From Parietaria judaica (lineage: Eukaryota; Streptophyta; Magnoliopsida; Rosales; Urticaceae), in NCBI GenBank assembly GCA_954871525.1, contig OX940860.1:29544001-29608000 (forward strand): 64,000 nt of DNA, read 5' to 3'. Shown here piece after piece: positions 1-11,116 of the stretch; the stretch's first letter is position 1; every line of letters starts with the position of its first letter. Made by a program: the position numbers and the translations under genes. The notes beneath the pieces are model-generated. The model had not been told where the DNA came from. It made no database searches and was given only the letters and a program-made list of their open reading frames with translations.

Positions 1-152
1 TTTTAAAATTATTAACAATTGCTATTATTATGGAGATTGCTATTATTATGGAAACTATCAAATCCACATTTTTAGGTTTTCAATTTCGAATTTAATTGCT
101 GAAATTAATATAAAAACCCACTTTTAATTTCGGTTAATACTTTTATTGTGTT

Positions 153-236
153 AATCAACGTAAATTAACAACGAATTAACGTAAATCAACAACGAATCAA
201 CGTAAATTAATAACGAATCAACGTAAATTAACAATA
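153..236. repeat. 21-bp AT-rich tandem repeat, about 4 copies
   Basis: A unit close to tcaacgtaaattaacaacgaa repeats roughly four times with a few substitutions per copy. It is a short minisatellite in AT-rich DNA and shows no coding sign. Confidence 0.7.
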
Positions 237-599
237 AAAAATATTATTCATATTAAAATGTAAATACAATAATCAAATATTTTAAATACAAAAAATAATC
301 TCTCTCTTTCTCTCTCCCGTAAGACCGCCGAAGCTTCGCCGTCGATCGCCGTGGCCTCCGTGTTTCCTCGTCGGAGCTTCATCTCTATCTCCTTCAAATA
401 TATTTTGAAGAAGTTCACGAAGGATAAACTGAAATAAACACAAATTAACAAACACAAATGTACAGTAAATAAAACAAAATTTATTTAAAAAAAAATAAAC
501 ATAATCAGTAAACTAAAATACACACAGATTAAAGACATTAATATGGATCTACAACAAATTAAATCAAATTATTTTTGAAAATTAAAAAATTAAACATTA

Positions 600-1033
600 C
601 TAAACCGAATCAACATGAATTAATGAACATCAACACGAATTAATTCACCGACTCCGTTAGTGGTGGTCGGAGCTTGACAGTGCGTGCAGAGGTGGTGGGT
701 GGTGATTCAAACCCAGATTCGACGCTTAAGAGAGAAGGTGATGTCTATTAGACTCCTACCTCGGTGATTGAGCGCGAAAACAGACTCCACGAAATCGTCG
801 ACGGACTCCGCGACATCTCCGCCGGCGACATCATCTCCATCGACGACGGATCGGCAGAGCAATCCCGCGCGGCGCAGATCGAAGGTGTGTTGTGGACGGA
901 GACTCTCCTCCGCAGGTCGGAGATGACCGGGACGGCGTGCTTCGCCGCCGCGCCGTCCGCCATGGCCGACAAAGCTCGGAGGAGAGAGAGAAGCTCTGGT
1001 TATGGTTCAAAGAGAGGAGAAGAAAAAATGCTC

Positions 1034-1084
<51 letters not shown>

Positions 1085-1345
1085 AGAGAGATTATTCAAA
1101 ATTTGTAATTAAATTCCAAATTTTGTGCACAATTAATCATACCTTGATTTGTGCTGATAAGTTTAATTACCATTTTAATTAATTACGAAAATATTAATCT
1201 AAAATGATTAATTAAAGGGTATTTCAGGAATAAAAATTGTTATTAATATGCCACATCATGTTAATTGGCTAGTTTACAAAATTAACCAAACTTTGGCTAT
1301 TTTGCTAAACCCATGTTTCAATCTGGCTATTTAGAGCAATTTCTC
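600..1345. mobile_element. right end of a probable Mutator-like element with a GC-rich payload
   Basis: A GC-rich island (about 640-1030) sits inside very AT-rich DNA. It carries short open frames but no family I recognise, and a long GA tract follows it. The end at about 1190-1345 (ttggctattttgctaaaccc and flanks) resembles, in inverted orientation, the left end of the element at 29.7 kb: both have the ctaaatagcc and tagcaaa words at matching spacing. A nonautonomous Mutator-like element carrying gene-derived sequence is the best reading. Its left end was not found and may lie beyond base 1. The family assignment is an inference. Confidence 0.35.
1039..1079. repeat. (GA)n microsatellite
   Basis: About 20 uninterrupted GA dinucleotides follow the GC-rich island. 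Confidence 0.95.
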
Positions 1346-1549
1346 TTTATAAATTATATGTCTTCCTATTCATATAATAATTTTTCTTTCCCACTTTGCA
1401 TGAGGTTTATGCATTATTTGCACCTCACTCAACCATCTTTACACTTGACCCGAAATTATGGCAGACGTAAAAAACTAACATTATGAAAAAAGAAATGACA
1501 ATATCAATATGTGACACCTCATTTGAAATCGGAAAAAGGGAAAGAAATG

Positions 1550-1575
1550 AATATATATATATATATATATATATT
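1550..1575. repeat. (AT)n microsatellite
   Basis: About 13 AT dinucleotides lie in noncoding DNA. Confidence 0.9.
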
Positions 1576-1821
1576 TCATGGATATTTTGAGAACATTATC
1601 ATTTTTAAATTTTTGAAACATTAGTCATCAATTTTCGATTTTACCTTATCGTGTTATTAGTTATGATTTTTTTTAAATAATTTTTGTAATAAGAAAATCC
1701 AGAATGCACGTTCTAATTTCCACCCCACTATTCTACCGTCCCCACATCGTGCGGTACAAAATTACCAAATAGTTTAAAAACGCCCACACTCTTTTCTCTC
1801 TTTTTTACTTTCCCCATATTT

Positions 1822-1980
1822 TATCTTTCTAACGGGTGTTTATTTATAAATTTTTGACAAAAAATGAGTGAGTTATGCCAAAAATATGAAAGATGTGATG
1901 CGAAATAATCTTTCATATTTTTGGCATAACTCACCCATTTTTTGTCCAAAATTTATAAATAAACAGTCTTTGGAAAGATA
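1822..1980. repeat. long near-perfect inverted repeat (hairpin)
   Basis: The arms at 1837-1893 and 1909-1965 are reverse complements at 55 of 57 positions and are separated by 15 bases. Weaker complementarity extends outward to about 1822 and 1980 (tatcttt on one side, aaagata on the other). A third, diverged copy of one arm is at about 2170-2240 in direct orientation. This could be a foldback element, the end of a MITE, or a young hairpin RNA locus; the sequence does not decide between them. Confidence 0.85.
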
Positions 1981-2851
1981 AAAAGTATATCTACAACTTT
2001 TTAGTTTTACGTTTCATCATAAAAAGTAATTAAGTATATTAAAATTTGCTCGAAACAAATATTTTGCATTAAACTAATGTCCAGTTTTATGGTGTATTTG
2101 AAATTTCGTATTTTTCTAAAACTGATTTTACAAAACTTAAAACACCAAAGTTGTAGATCTATCTCTTATCTTTCCAACCATAGGTCGTACATAAAATTTG
2201 GACAAAAAATGAGTGAGTTATGTTAAAAATACGAAAAGTGTACATATAGAGGAGGATAACTCTCTAACGATCAAGTGACGGAAAACACGAAAATATCTAA
2301 CGGATCAAACATTGGGTACATTAGCCGCCGAAAATAAATATTGAGTACATAATCCGTAGAAGATCAAACATTGGGTACATTAGCCGCAGTTTACCCTTAA
2401 TTTTTATAGGTTAATTCACTGTTTTTTTTGTTTTTGTTTTTTTTTTAAAATCTTGCGGTATTGATAAATGTTCGTCACATGTGCTGAAAGTTCTTCACTT
2501 AAATTAAGTTGTATGTTAATGATTTTTTTCACATGAGATTAGGTATTTTCTGTCTTGATTAATGTTAAATACTTTTTTTTAAATGTACATTAAATACTCT
2601 TGATTAAATGAAAAGCCAACAGTCTTTTAACTTTTAAGCTGTCAAGGGCAAAAGTGGAAAATGAAAAAGGCGACTTAATAAGTGAGGTGTAATAAATAAG
2701 CAAGAAGAATTTTCTCTTAATATTCCTATGCAGAAATTAATCAATTCAATTCTGGTCAATATTATTCATGCATGTTCTTTCACTCTCTCCTCTCACTGTC
2801 AGAACTCACAGAACAACGTTTTCAAAAAAAAAAAAAGAACTCACAGAACAA

Positions 2852-2876
2852 CTCTCTCTCTCTCTCTCTCTCTCTC
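2852..2876. repeat. (CT)n tract in the probable RLK leader
   Basis: A run of 12-13 CT dinucleotides lies about 160 bases upstream of the leader-intron donor of the receptor kinase gene. Pyrimidine tracts like this are common in plant core promoters and 5' leaders. Confidence 0.85.
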
Positions 2877-3070
2877 AACTGCCCACAACCAGTTTTCATC
2901 CTTATTACACTGTTCAACTCTCGAGCAGCTCACGCATGAAAGCAACAGCGAATCCCTGAAAACCCACTTGGTTTTTTCCCCTCGAAGAAACTCTGGGATC
3001 TGAAGCTTCGACGGTTTCTCTCGCAGGCTCCAATGGCTGCTCCTGAACTCGGCCCTCTTTCGCTCTCCGG

Positions 3071-3800
3071 GTAGGTACCCATTTCCTCGTTTCTTGCTCG
3101 GCTTAAATCAGCATTTGTTTCTAGATCTGAGAGCCGTTTCGTGTTTTGACTTTCTTCTTCTTCCTCAATGCGCTTGGATTCCATGTCCACACACTAGCTA
3201 GTACTTGGTGTTTCTTACAAGTAAAGCTGGTTGTTTAGCGACTAATTGGTGAGAAGAAAGAGTGAATTCTTCGCTTTAGGTGCGACTTTAAGGACGAGTG
3301 AAGAACTTTGGTGAATCGGTCTTAAATGAGAAGATTAAGAGCTTCTTAATGGTGATAAATACCTGAAATAGTAGATTCTCTGTGAACTTGGAGATTACAT
3401 ACATGTCAATTCTTATATCTCTCTTACTACTTTGAAGTATTTTACCCTGGAAAAGCCCGTTAAACGCAAGTTTTCGGTAATGAGTGTGAATGTGAATTTA
3501 GTTTATGCTCTTCTTATGTATTTCGCTGCAAGATAGCCCGATCAAGCATCGTTTTTTGGGTAATGTGTTTGTGGAAGTGATTTAGCTTATGTTCTTCTGT
3601 TGTATTTCACTGCTAGATAGCCCGATCAAGCATCGTTTTTTCGGTAATGTGTTTGTGGAAGTGATTTAGCTTATGTTCTTCTGTTGTATTTCGCTGCTAG
3701 ATAGCCCGATTAAGCATCGGTTTGCGGTTATTTTTGTGTCAAAGCGATGTGTTTAATGTTTTTTTTTTTAATGATGTTGCTCTTTTTTATTCTGAAGCAG
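3071..3800 (+). other. 5'-leader intron of the receptor kinase gene
   Basis: A good donor (ctccgg|gtaggt) and a good acceptor (tctgaagcag|gg) bracket 730 bases of T-rich sequence between the CT-tract leader and the start codon. Leader introns are known in this receptor kinase subfamily. The intron holds a tandem repeat described separately. Confidence 0.6.
3452..3730. repeat. 84-bp tandem repeat in the RLK leader intron
   Basis: The word gatagcccgat recurs at 3532, 3616 and 3700, exactly 84 bases apart. The middle two copies are nearly identical, a degenerate first copy starts near 3452 and a partial last copy ends near 3730. Confidence 0.9.
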
Positions 3801-3851
3801 GGGAAAATCGAAGCCTGTTGATCCGGTATTCTAAGATCTGTGGTGTTCGCC

Positions 3852-5891
3852 ATGAAACCGTGTTCGACTGTGTTGTTTCCTTTGCTCGTTTGCATTACTG
3901 TTGTTCTTCCTTTGGCCATTGCGGACCTCAATGCTGACAAGCAAGCCCTCCTTGCCTTCGCCGCAGCCGTCCCTCACGGCCGGAATCTGCGGTGGAACCT
4001 CTCCACATCGACATGTACTTCGTGGGTCGGTGTGACGTGCACCAACGATCAGCGCCGTGTGGTTTCTCTCCGGCTGCCGGGAGTTGGGCTTGTGGGCCCG
4101 ATCCCGGCCAACACTCTGGGCCGGCTTGATGCCCTTAAAACCCTCAGCCTCCGATCGAATCTCCTCAGTGGCGAGCTTCCTTCGGATATCACCTCTCTTT
4201 TGTCGCTCCACTCACTTTTTCTCCAGAACAACAACTTCTCGGGCGAGATACCTTCCTCTCTGTCCGTGAAACTCAGCGTTTTGGACCTGTCGTATAACTC
4301 TTTCACGGGAAATATACCGCGCACGGTACAAAATTTGACCGAACTCACTAGTTTGAGTCTCCAGAACAACTCCCTTTCGGGACCGATACCGGATTTTGAC
4401 TCCGATCTGAGGCATATGAACTTGAGCTATAATAATCTCAGTGGGTCTGTCCCATCATCTCTTAAAAAATTCTCTGGTTCATCTTTTGTTGGAAATCTAC
4501 TTCTATGCGGACTGCCTCTTCAAGCTTGTCCGTCTGATATGCCTCCGTCTCCGTCCCCATCTTTCGCTCCTTTTCCGGTTATTCCTCGGAAAAAGGTATC
4601 GAAAAGGAAATTCCCGTTGTGGGCAGTTATCGCGATTGCCGTTGGAGGATCCGTGCTTCTGTTTTTCATAGCCTTGGTTTTTATCCTGTGCTGTTTCAAG
4701 AAAAAAGATGGCGATCGCATGGGCGCGACAAAGGGAAAAGCTCCCGGGGTCGGGAGGAGCGAGAAACCGAGAGAAGACTTTGGAAGCGGAGTACAAGAGC
4801 CTGAGAAGAACAAGCTCGTCTTTTTCGAGGGCTCTTCGTACAATTTTGATCTAGAAGATTTGTTGCGGGCATCGGCGGAAGTACTCGGAAAGGGAAGCTA
4901 CGGGACGGCGTACAAGGCAATTCTCGAGGAAGCAACGACGGTGGTGGTGAAGAGGCTGAAGGAGGTGGTTGTGAGCAAAAGAGACTTCGAGCAGCAAATG
5001 GAGATCGTAGGACGGGTCGGGAATCACCCGAATGTCATGCCACTCCGCGCTTATTACTACTCCAAGGACGAGAAGCTCCTCGTGTACGACTACGCCTCTC
5101 GCGGTAGTTTGGCAGCTCTCTTACACGGTATATTCCTATCCTCGTGCTTTATTTCTTTTCTCTGATTCTGTCGTCGATTTCTGCAAGTGATAAACAGTCT
5201 TGCTCCATGAACTTGTCGAATTTGTTGTATTTCAATGCTAAATCTCTATTTTTTTACAGGAAACCGGGACGCGGGAAGAACCCCGTTAGATTGGGAAACC
5301 CGGCTCAAACTCGCGCTCGGAACAGCCAAGGGGATCGCCCACATCCACTCAATGGGCGGCCCCAAGTTCGCCCACGGAAACATCAAGGCCTCAAACGTTC
5401 TCCTCGCCAACGACCTCGAACCTCGCGTCTCCGACCTGGGCTTGGCGCCGCTCATGAACGCCCACATTGCCGCCCCTTCCCGAGGCGTGGGCTACCGCGC
5501 GCCGGAGGTGATCGAGTCGCGCAAGCACAGCCACAAGTCCGACGTGTACAGCTTTGGTGTGGTTCTTTTGGAGATGCTGACGGGGAAGGCGCCGCTGATG
5601 TCGCCGGGACGGGACGACGCGGTGGATCTTCCTCGGTGGGTGCAGTCGGTAGTGAGGGAGGAGTGGACGGCGGAGGTGTTCGACGTGGAGCTGATGCGGT
5701 ACACCAACATCGAGGAGGAGATGGTGCAGATGCTGCAGATCGCCATGGCCTGCGTCGCCAAGGCGCCGGACATGAGGCCGAGCATGGCGGAGGTGGCGCG
5801 CATGGTGGAGGAGATCCGGCAATCCGACTCGGAGAACCGGCCGTCGTCCGAGGATAATAAATCCAAGGGCTCCACCGCGCAAACTCCGTGA
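3852..5891 (+). CDS. probable inactive LRR receptor-like kinase (At5g58300/At2g26730 type)
   Basis: Coding exons are 3852-5127 and 5260-5891 (635 aa), joined within a Gly codon. Residues 1-25 form a signal peptide. An LRRNT cap and about five leucine-rich repeats run to about residue 225, followed by a Pro/Ser stretch, a transmembrane helix at about 256-279, and a kinase-like domain from about 333. The kinase keeps the glycine loop ([11 protein letters not shown]) and the VVVKRLK lysine. The catalytic loop reads HGNIKASN instead of HRDLKxxN, and the metal motif reads DLG, so phosphotransfer is probably lost or very weak, as in its named relatives. The ATG at 3852 is chosen because the frame upstream has no ATG and the signal peptide starts there. 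The protein should sit in the plasma membrane as a receptor or co-receptor scaffold; the ligand is unknown. Exon 2 is strikingly GC-rich, which creates long antisense open frames that are not genes. Confidence 0.93.
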
Positions 5892-6950
5892 TTGTTTTCT
5901 GGTACAATGCTGCCTGCCTGCCTGCCTCGTAGAGTTGATATTTCGATCTTTTCTCATCTTTTTTCTAGGTGTTTAATTTTATTTGTTTTATTCAGTAATT
6001 TACGTGTTGTGCACATAATTCTTGATCGTCTCATTCACCATTAAAGATGTGTATTTTTTTAATTGATTTTTTGTTGTTGTCATTCTCGTGAAATTGAATG
6101 AACAAGTTATGGGTTGATGAAATTAAAGACAAGTTATAGCTTCGCAGATAGAGATATCACAATGATTTTTACAAGATGTGTCTTTAACGATCGGTCTTTC
6201 TAAAATACACCAACTTTATCGATCTTTCTCTGTTAAAAATTCGCCCCTCGACTTATGATTTTTCGAACGCATTTTCCGGCACATCTCAACCTTGTCATTC
6301 ATTTGTCTCCGCTCTGCATCAGATTTTGCTTTCTGATTCGCACGAGGCTGATTTAGGGAGACCTCGTGTTCTAATTCGCTCGGAGTCGATAAAATAATAA
6401 TCAATTTATCAAATTTATTGTAATATACAACTCTATTTTTATTTGATTTATAATTTACACAATAATTTTTAATTTGTAAATTTATATAAGTAAATTCCAA
6501 CTTTTGACTTATATCGTAGATTTCATCCATTTCTTATTTATAAAATTATTATACATACATATATTAATATATATTTATATATATGTACACAACTCTTATA
6601 AAATAATTACAAATTAACAATCAGAACCTAAATTTTAATTAAAAAAAAAAACATTACACCAAATTACTAAAAAATAATAATTCGGAATATGAAACATAAG
6701 ACCAACGTCAAAACGTTGAAAGTGAACCAATAGAATTAAAAAGCGACATGATTTTGGACAGAATTACGCAAAGGCCCTCGAAGGCTGTCTTGGAGAGCCA
6801 GGATTTAGATTTATTGAAGAAACTTGCGCGAAATAAATTCTTAATTACGAAAAAGCCCTCGAGTCGACAGCTGTTTCCGCGGCAACGGTCATACGATTTG
6901 CACAAATAAGGGAAAGTTACAGATTCGCTCCACAAAATACCCGCGCCTCT
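5892..6950. other. intergenic, RLK 3' region
   Basis: It contains the RLK 3' UTR (a gcctgcct repeat, then T-rich DNA) and AT-rich spacer. I see no convincing gene or complete mobile element here. Confidence 0.6.
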
Positions 6951-6978
6951 ACGATTTTCATCTATTTCTTCTCCGCCG

Positions 6979-6987
6979 AAACCCTAG
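6979..6987 (+). promoter_or_regulatory. telo-box-like motif (aaaccctag)
   Basis: The motif lies in a pyrimidine-rich stretch 270 bases upstream of the ATG at 7256. Telo-boxes are common near transcription starts of plant growth and translation genes, so this supports a promoter/leader for the unit that follows. Function is inferred. Confidence 0.45.
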
Positions 6988-7255
6988 ACTCTCTTCCTCA
7001 CCGCCTCGCTGATCCGCTTCAATGCTCGGCCGCGGCAACGAGACCTTTTCTAGTGAGCACTTCCATGGCGACTTCATAGTTTCAACCATGGCGACTTCAG
7101 GTTATGGATCCGCAATCTTTCTACACTTTTTTGCTGGCTGTGCAATTAATACTTGTGTAAATTCCTGCTTGTATGACAGATCCGAGGCTATGGCGATCCA
7201 CAATCCGAAAAAACGCTGTGAGAGATGAAGAAGACCGAGTGTTTCTCAGGCAGCC

Positions 7256-8447
7256 ATGGATGGAAGATCAACAGAGGAGAAGGAGGATCAAGGGATCGAT
7301 GAAGGCTCTGTTACAAACTTGAACAAACACTCGACGGAAAGGAAAACGAAGAGCAGAGAGAAAATCGAGGTATGATATTTCTGCTCTTGAATTCCTATAC
7401 TATTGATCTTTGTACATTCATTTTAGCTGACTTACTCGAGGTTAGCTCGAATTAGTTACAACTTAACGTGATTTTTCGTCGTTAACAAGTTTTTCTGCCA
7501 AATATTTTTCTGACATTTTATTTTATCTCTGTGTCACTATTAATTTTCAGTTTTCACACTTTTTTTCCTGTCAATTTTCAACTTTCTGGTGTTCCTATTT
7601 CGTTTATACCACCCGTTGCAATCGGTTTCTTTGGAACTTTACAATTTTTCTGATCAGTGTATGGTAAACAATACTAATGAAACCATCTGATTAAAAAAAG
7701 TTTCAGTAATAAATTGGGATTAAACGGTCACTGTTCTCTTTTTTCCAAAGTTAAATTTCATGTTCTGTTAATGCTGTACGTCGCTTTATCATTAATCAAT
7801 TTATGTCGCATTGTTTAATTTATTATGTGATTTTTACCAATTTCTGTTTTCCCCTTTTTCATTATCCTTCTGTCCTTTTTATTCTTGTGTTTTTCCATTC
7901 TTCCGTTTAAGATAGTTTTTCCATACTGTGTCGTTTTATTCGTATCTCATATTTATCTATCCCATTAGATTGTCGTTTTTGTTTTCTTAATGATATTTTT
8001 ATTATCTTTTCAGTTTCATGTCATTTTTTTAATGCATGTGATTTTTATGTTCTATGTGATTTTTATGAGTCACTTTTTGTTAGTCACTTTTGATCTCTCC
8101 CAATTCCCATTTGATAGTCGATCTTCTCATTATTTTGCTTTTTTAATTTTCCTTTTAAGAGAGTTTTTCCAATATGGGTGTCTTTATTCTGTTGTTTGCC
8201 ATTTTTATCATATATCACGTAGTTTCTACAGGAGTCTCGGGTCAACGATCAGAACTGCGACGATTCCTTGTCGTTGCCGCGGGAGGCTCCGGTCGTTGAT
8301 CAAAGCAGTGACAACCCCATGTTGTTGCTGCAAGAGGCTCTAGTCCGTGATCGGAGCACCGATGACTCCAATTCGTCACTGCGGGAGGCCCCGATCAGCG
8401 ATTGGTGGAGCGACAACTTTGTCGCTGCGGGAGCCACCACTAGTTGA
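7256..8447 (+). CDS. hypothetical two-exon gene (Lys/Glu-rich exon plus first cassette exon)
   Basis: The family is not recognised. Exon 1 (7256-7369) opens with ATG and encodes 38 hydrophilic Lys/Glu residues ending ...SREKIE, followed by a donor (atcgag|gtatga). The next plausible exon is 8232-8447, preceded by ttctacag. The phase is zero on both sides and the exon runs 71 codons to TGA, giving a predicted 109-residue acidic, Ser/Asp-rich protein. A leader intron is also plausible (donor about 7096, acceptor about 7180). Four more copies of the second exon follow downstream, so alternative cassette use is possible. No signal peptide, membrane segment or known domain is visible. It may instead be a decayed gene or a transposon-carried fragment; only transcripts would tell. 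Confidence 0.35.
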
Positions 8448-11116
8448 TCGGTGCAGCGGCGACCTAACGTCGACGCTGCAAAAGGCTCTCCTCCGTGAAC
8501 GGTGCTGCAGCAGCTCGTGATATTATGAGTCACATTTTTTCGCTTTTTCACTTATGTCGTTTATCGATTTATGTCCTGTTTACTATATTTTTTCTCATTC
8601 ATTTATGTCCTTTTTACTATTCCTTCTTTGTTTTATATGATTTTTATGAGTCACTTTTTGTTTGTATCTCACTCGATTCCCATTTGATAGTCGATCTTCT
8701 CATTATTTTGCTTTTTCTATTTTCCATTTAAGGCAGTTTTTCCAATATGGCGTCTTTATTCTGTTGTTTGCCATTTTTATCATATACTACGTAGTTTCTG
8801 CAGGAGTCTCGGGTCAACAATCGGAGCTGCGACGACTCCTTGTCGTTGCCGCGGGAGGCTCCGGTCATTGATCAAAGCAGTGGCAACACCATGTTGTTGC
8901 TGCAAGAGGCTCTAATCCGTGATCGGAGCAGCGGTGACTCCAATTCGTCGCTGCGGGAGGCCCCGATCAGCGATTGGTGGAGCGACAAATTTGTCGCTGC
9001 GGGAGCCACCACTAGTTGATCGGTGCAGCGGCGACCTAGCATCGACGCTGCAAAAGGCTCTCCTCCAGGAACGGTGCTGCGGCAGCTCGTGATATTATGA
9101 GTCACCTTTTTTCGCTTTTTCACTTATATGTCCTGTTTACTATATTTTTTCTCATTCATTTATGTCCTTTTTACTATTCCTTTGTTTTATATGATTTTTA
9201 TGAGTCACTTTTTGTATGTATCTCACTCGATTTCCATTTGATAGTCGATATTCTCATTATTTTGCTTTTTCTATTTTCCATTTAAGGCTGTTTTTCCAAT
9301 ATGGGTGTTTTTCATCTGTTGTTTGCCATTTTTATCATATACCGCGTAGTTTCTGCAGGAGTCTCGGGTCAACAATCGGAGCTGCGACGACTCCTTGTCG
9401 TTGCCGCGGGAGGCTCCGGTCGTTGATCAAAGCAGTGGCAACACCATGTTGTTGCTGCAAGAAGCTCTATTCCGTGATCGGAGCAGCGATGACTCCATTT
9501 CTTCGCTGCGGGAGGCCCCAATCAGCGATTGGTGGAGCGACAACTTTGTCGCTGCGGGAGCCACCACTAGTTGATCGGTGCAGCGGCGACCTAGCGTCGA
9601 CGCTACAAAAGGCTCTCCTCCGTGAACGGTGCTGTGCGGCAGCTCGTGATATTATGAGTCACCTTTTTTCGCTTTTTCACTTATGTCGTTTATCAATTTA
9701 TGTCCTCTGCCATTTTTGTTTCTCATTCATTTCCTTTCATAGTCTCCTTTTTAAAGTTATATCTATTTTTCCATTTCTCATTTTTAAGTTAGTTTTTTAA
9801 TACTGTATTATTTTTATGTTTTACATGTTATTTTTTTATCTATCCTATTTTTTTTCTTTTCATAATGGCGTTTTTTCTCTTCAGTTTCATGTCATTTTCA
9901 AATCTATCCTTCTTTGTTTTATTTGATTTTTATGAGTCACTTTTTGTTTGTATCTCGCATTTCCTATTTGATAGGCGATCTTATCCTTATTTTGCTTTTT
10001 CTATTTTTCTTTCTAAGGCATTTTTTCCAATATGTGTGTCTTTATTTTGTTTTATGCCATTTTTATCATATACCACGTAGTTTCTGCAGGAGTCTCGGGT
10101 CAACGATTGGTGCTGCGATGACTCCTTGTCGTTGCCGCGGGAGGCTCCGGTCGTTGATCAAAGCAGTGGCAACACCATGTTGTTGCTGCAAGAGGCTCTA
10201 TTCCGTGATCGGAGCAGCGATGACTCCATTTCTTCGCTGCGGGAGGTCCCGATCGGCGATCGGTGGAGCGACAACTTTGTCGCTGCGGGAGCCACCACTA
10301 GTTGATTGGTGCAGCGGCGACCTAGCGTCGACGCTGCAAAAGGCTCTCCTCCGTGAACGGTGCGGCGGCAGCTTGTGATGTTATGAGTCACCTTTTTTTC
10401 GCTTTTTCACTTATGTCGTTTTATCAATTTATGTCCTCTTTACTATTTTTTTTTTCTCATTTATTTCCTTTCATAGTCTCCTTTTTAAAGTTGTATCTAT
10501 TTTTCCATTTTCCATTTTAAGATTGTTTTTCAAAAATGTATTATTTTTATGTTTTATATGCTATTTTTATCTATCCTATTTTATTTTCGTTTTTTTTTCT
10601 TCATAATCGCGTTTTTTCTCTTCAGTTTCATGTCATTTTTAAATCTATCCTTATTTGTTTTATATGATTTTTATGAGTTACTTTTTGTTTGTATCTCTCT
10701 CGTTTCCCATTTGACAGTCGATCTTCTCCTTATTTTGCTTTTACTATTTTTCCTTTTAAGGCATTTTTTCCAATATGTGTGTCTTTATTTTGTTTTATGC
10801 CATTTTTATCATATACCACGTAGTTTCTGCGGGAGTCTCGGGTCAACGATCGGTGCTGCGACAACTCCTTGTCGTTGCCGCGGGAGGCTCCGGTCGTTGA
10901 TCAAAGCAGTGGCAACACCATGTTGTTGCTGCAAGAGGCTCTATTCCGTGATCGGAGCAGCGATGACTCCATTTCTTCGCTGCGGGAGGCCCCGATCGGC
11001 GATCGGTGGAGCGACAACTTTGTCGCTGCGGGAGCCACCACTAGTTGATCGGTGCAGTGGCGACCTAGCGTCGACGCAGCAAAAGGCTCAAATTTTTCGT
11101 TTATGTCGTTTATCGA
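8232..11116 (+). repeat. five-copy tandem array of exon-like cassettes with T-rich spacers
   Basis: GC-rich cassettes at 8232-8447, 8804-9019, 9359-9574, 10090-10305 and 10833-11048 are each exactly 216 nt (71 codons plus TGA) and nearly identical. They are separated by T-rich, intron-like spacers that are also related to one another (recurrent ttttatgagtcac and atttgatagtcgat words). Unit periods are 572, 555, 731 and 743 bases. Copies 1-4 are preceded by a pyrimidine tract and CAG or ACAG; copy 5 has gcgg, which removes that acceptor. Inside each cassette, and for about 70 bases beyond the TGA, degenerate units of about 51 nt repeat. The last spacer is cut by the solo LTR at 11117. Spacer-like sequence continues beyond the LTR. 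Confidence 0.85.

Larger units (their letters stand above)
3033..3834 (+). other. upstream ORF spliced across the 5'-leader intron
   Basis: An ATG at 3033 opens 38 nt before a donor at 3070/3071. Joining to the acceptor at 3800/3801 continues the frame to a TAA at 3832-3834, giving a 23-residue uORF that stops 18 nt before the main ATG at 3852. The alternative donor 4 nt downstream (after 3074) would make the uORF stop almost at once. Such a uORF could reduce translation of the main frame, but that is inference. Confidence 0.5.

Noticed and set aside
5391..5957. Long minus-strand open frames opposite the receptor kinase second exon
   Set aside because: They arise because the exon is GC-rich; they have no family pattern, and the plus-strand frame has clear kinase motifs.
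9216..9800. 194-codon plus-strand frame through one cassette and its spacers
   Set aside because: It is in a different phase from the 71-codon cassette frame, runs into T-rich spacer and encodes low-complexity Cys/Arg/Ser repeats. It is open because the repeat units lack stops in several frames.
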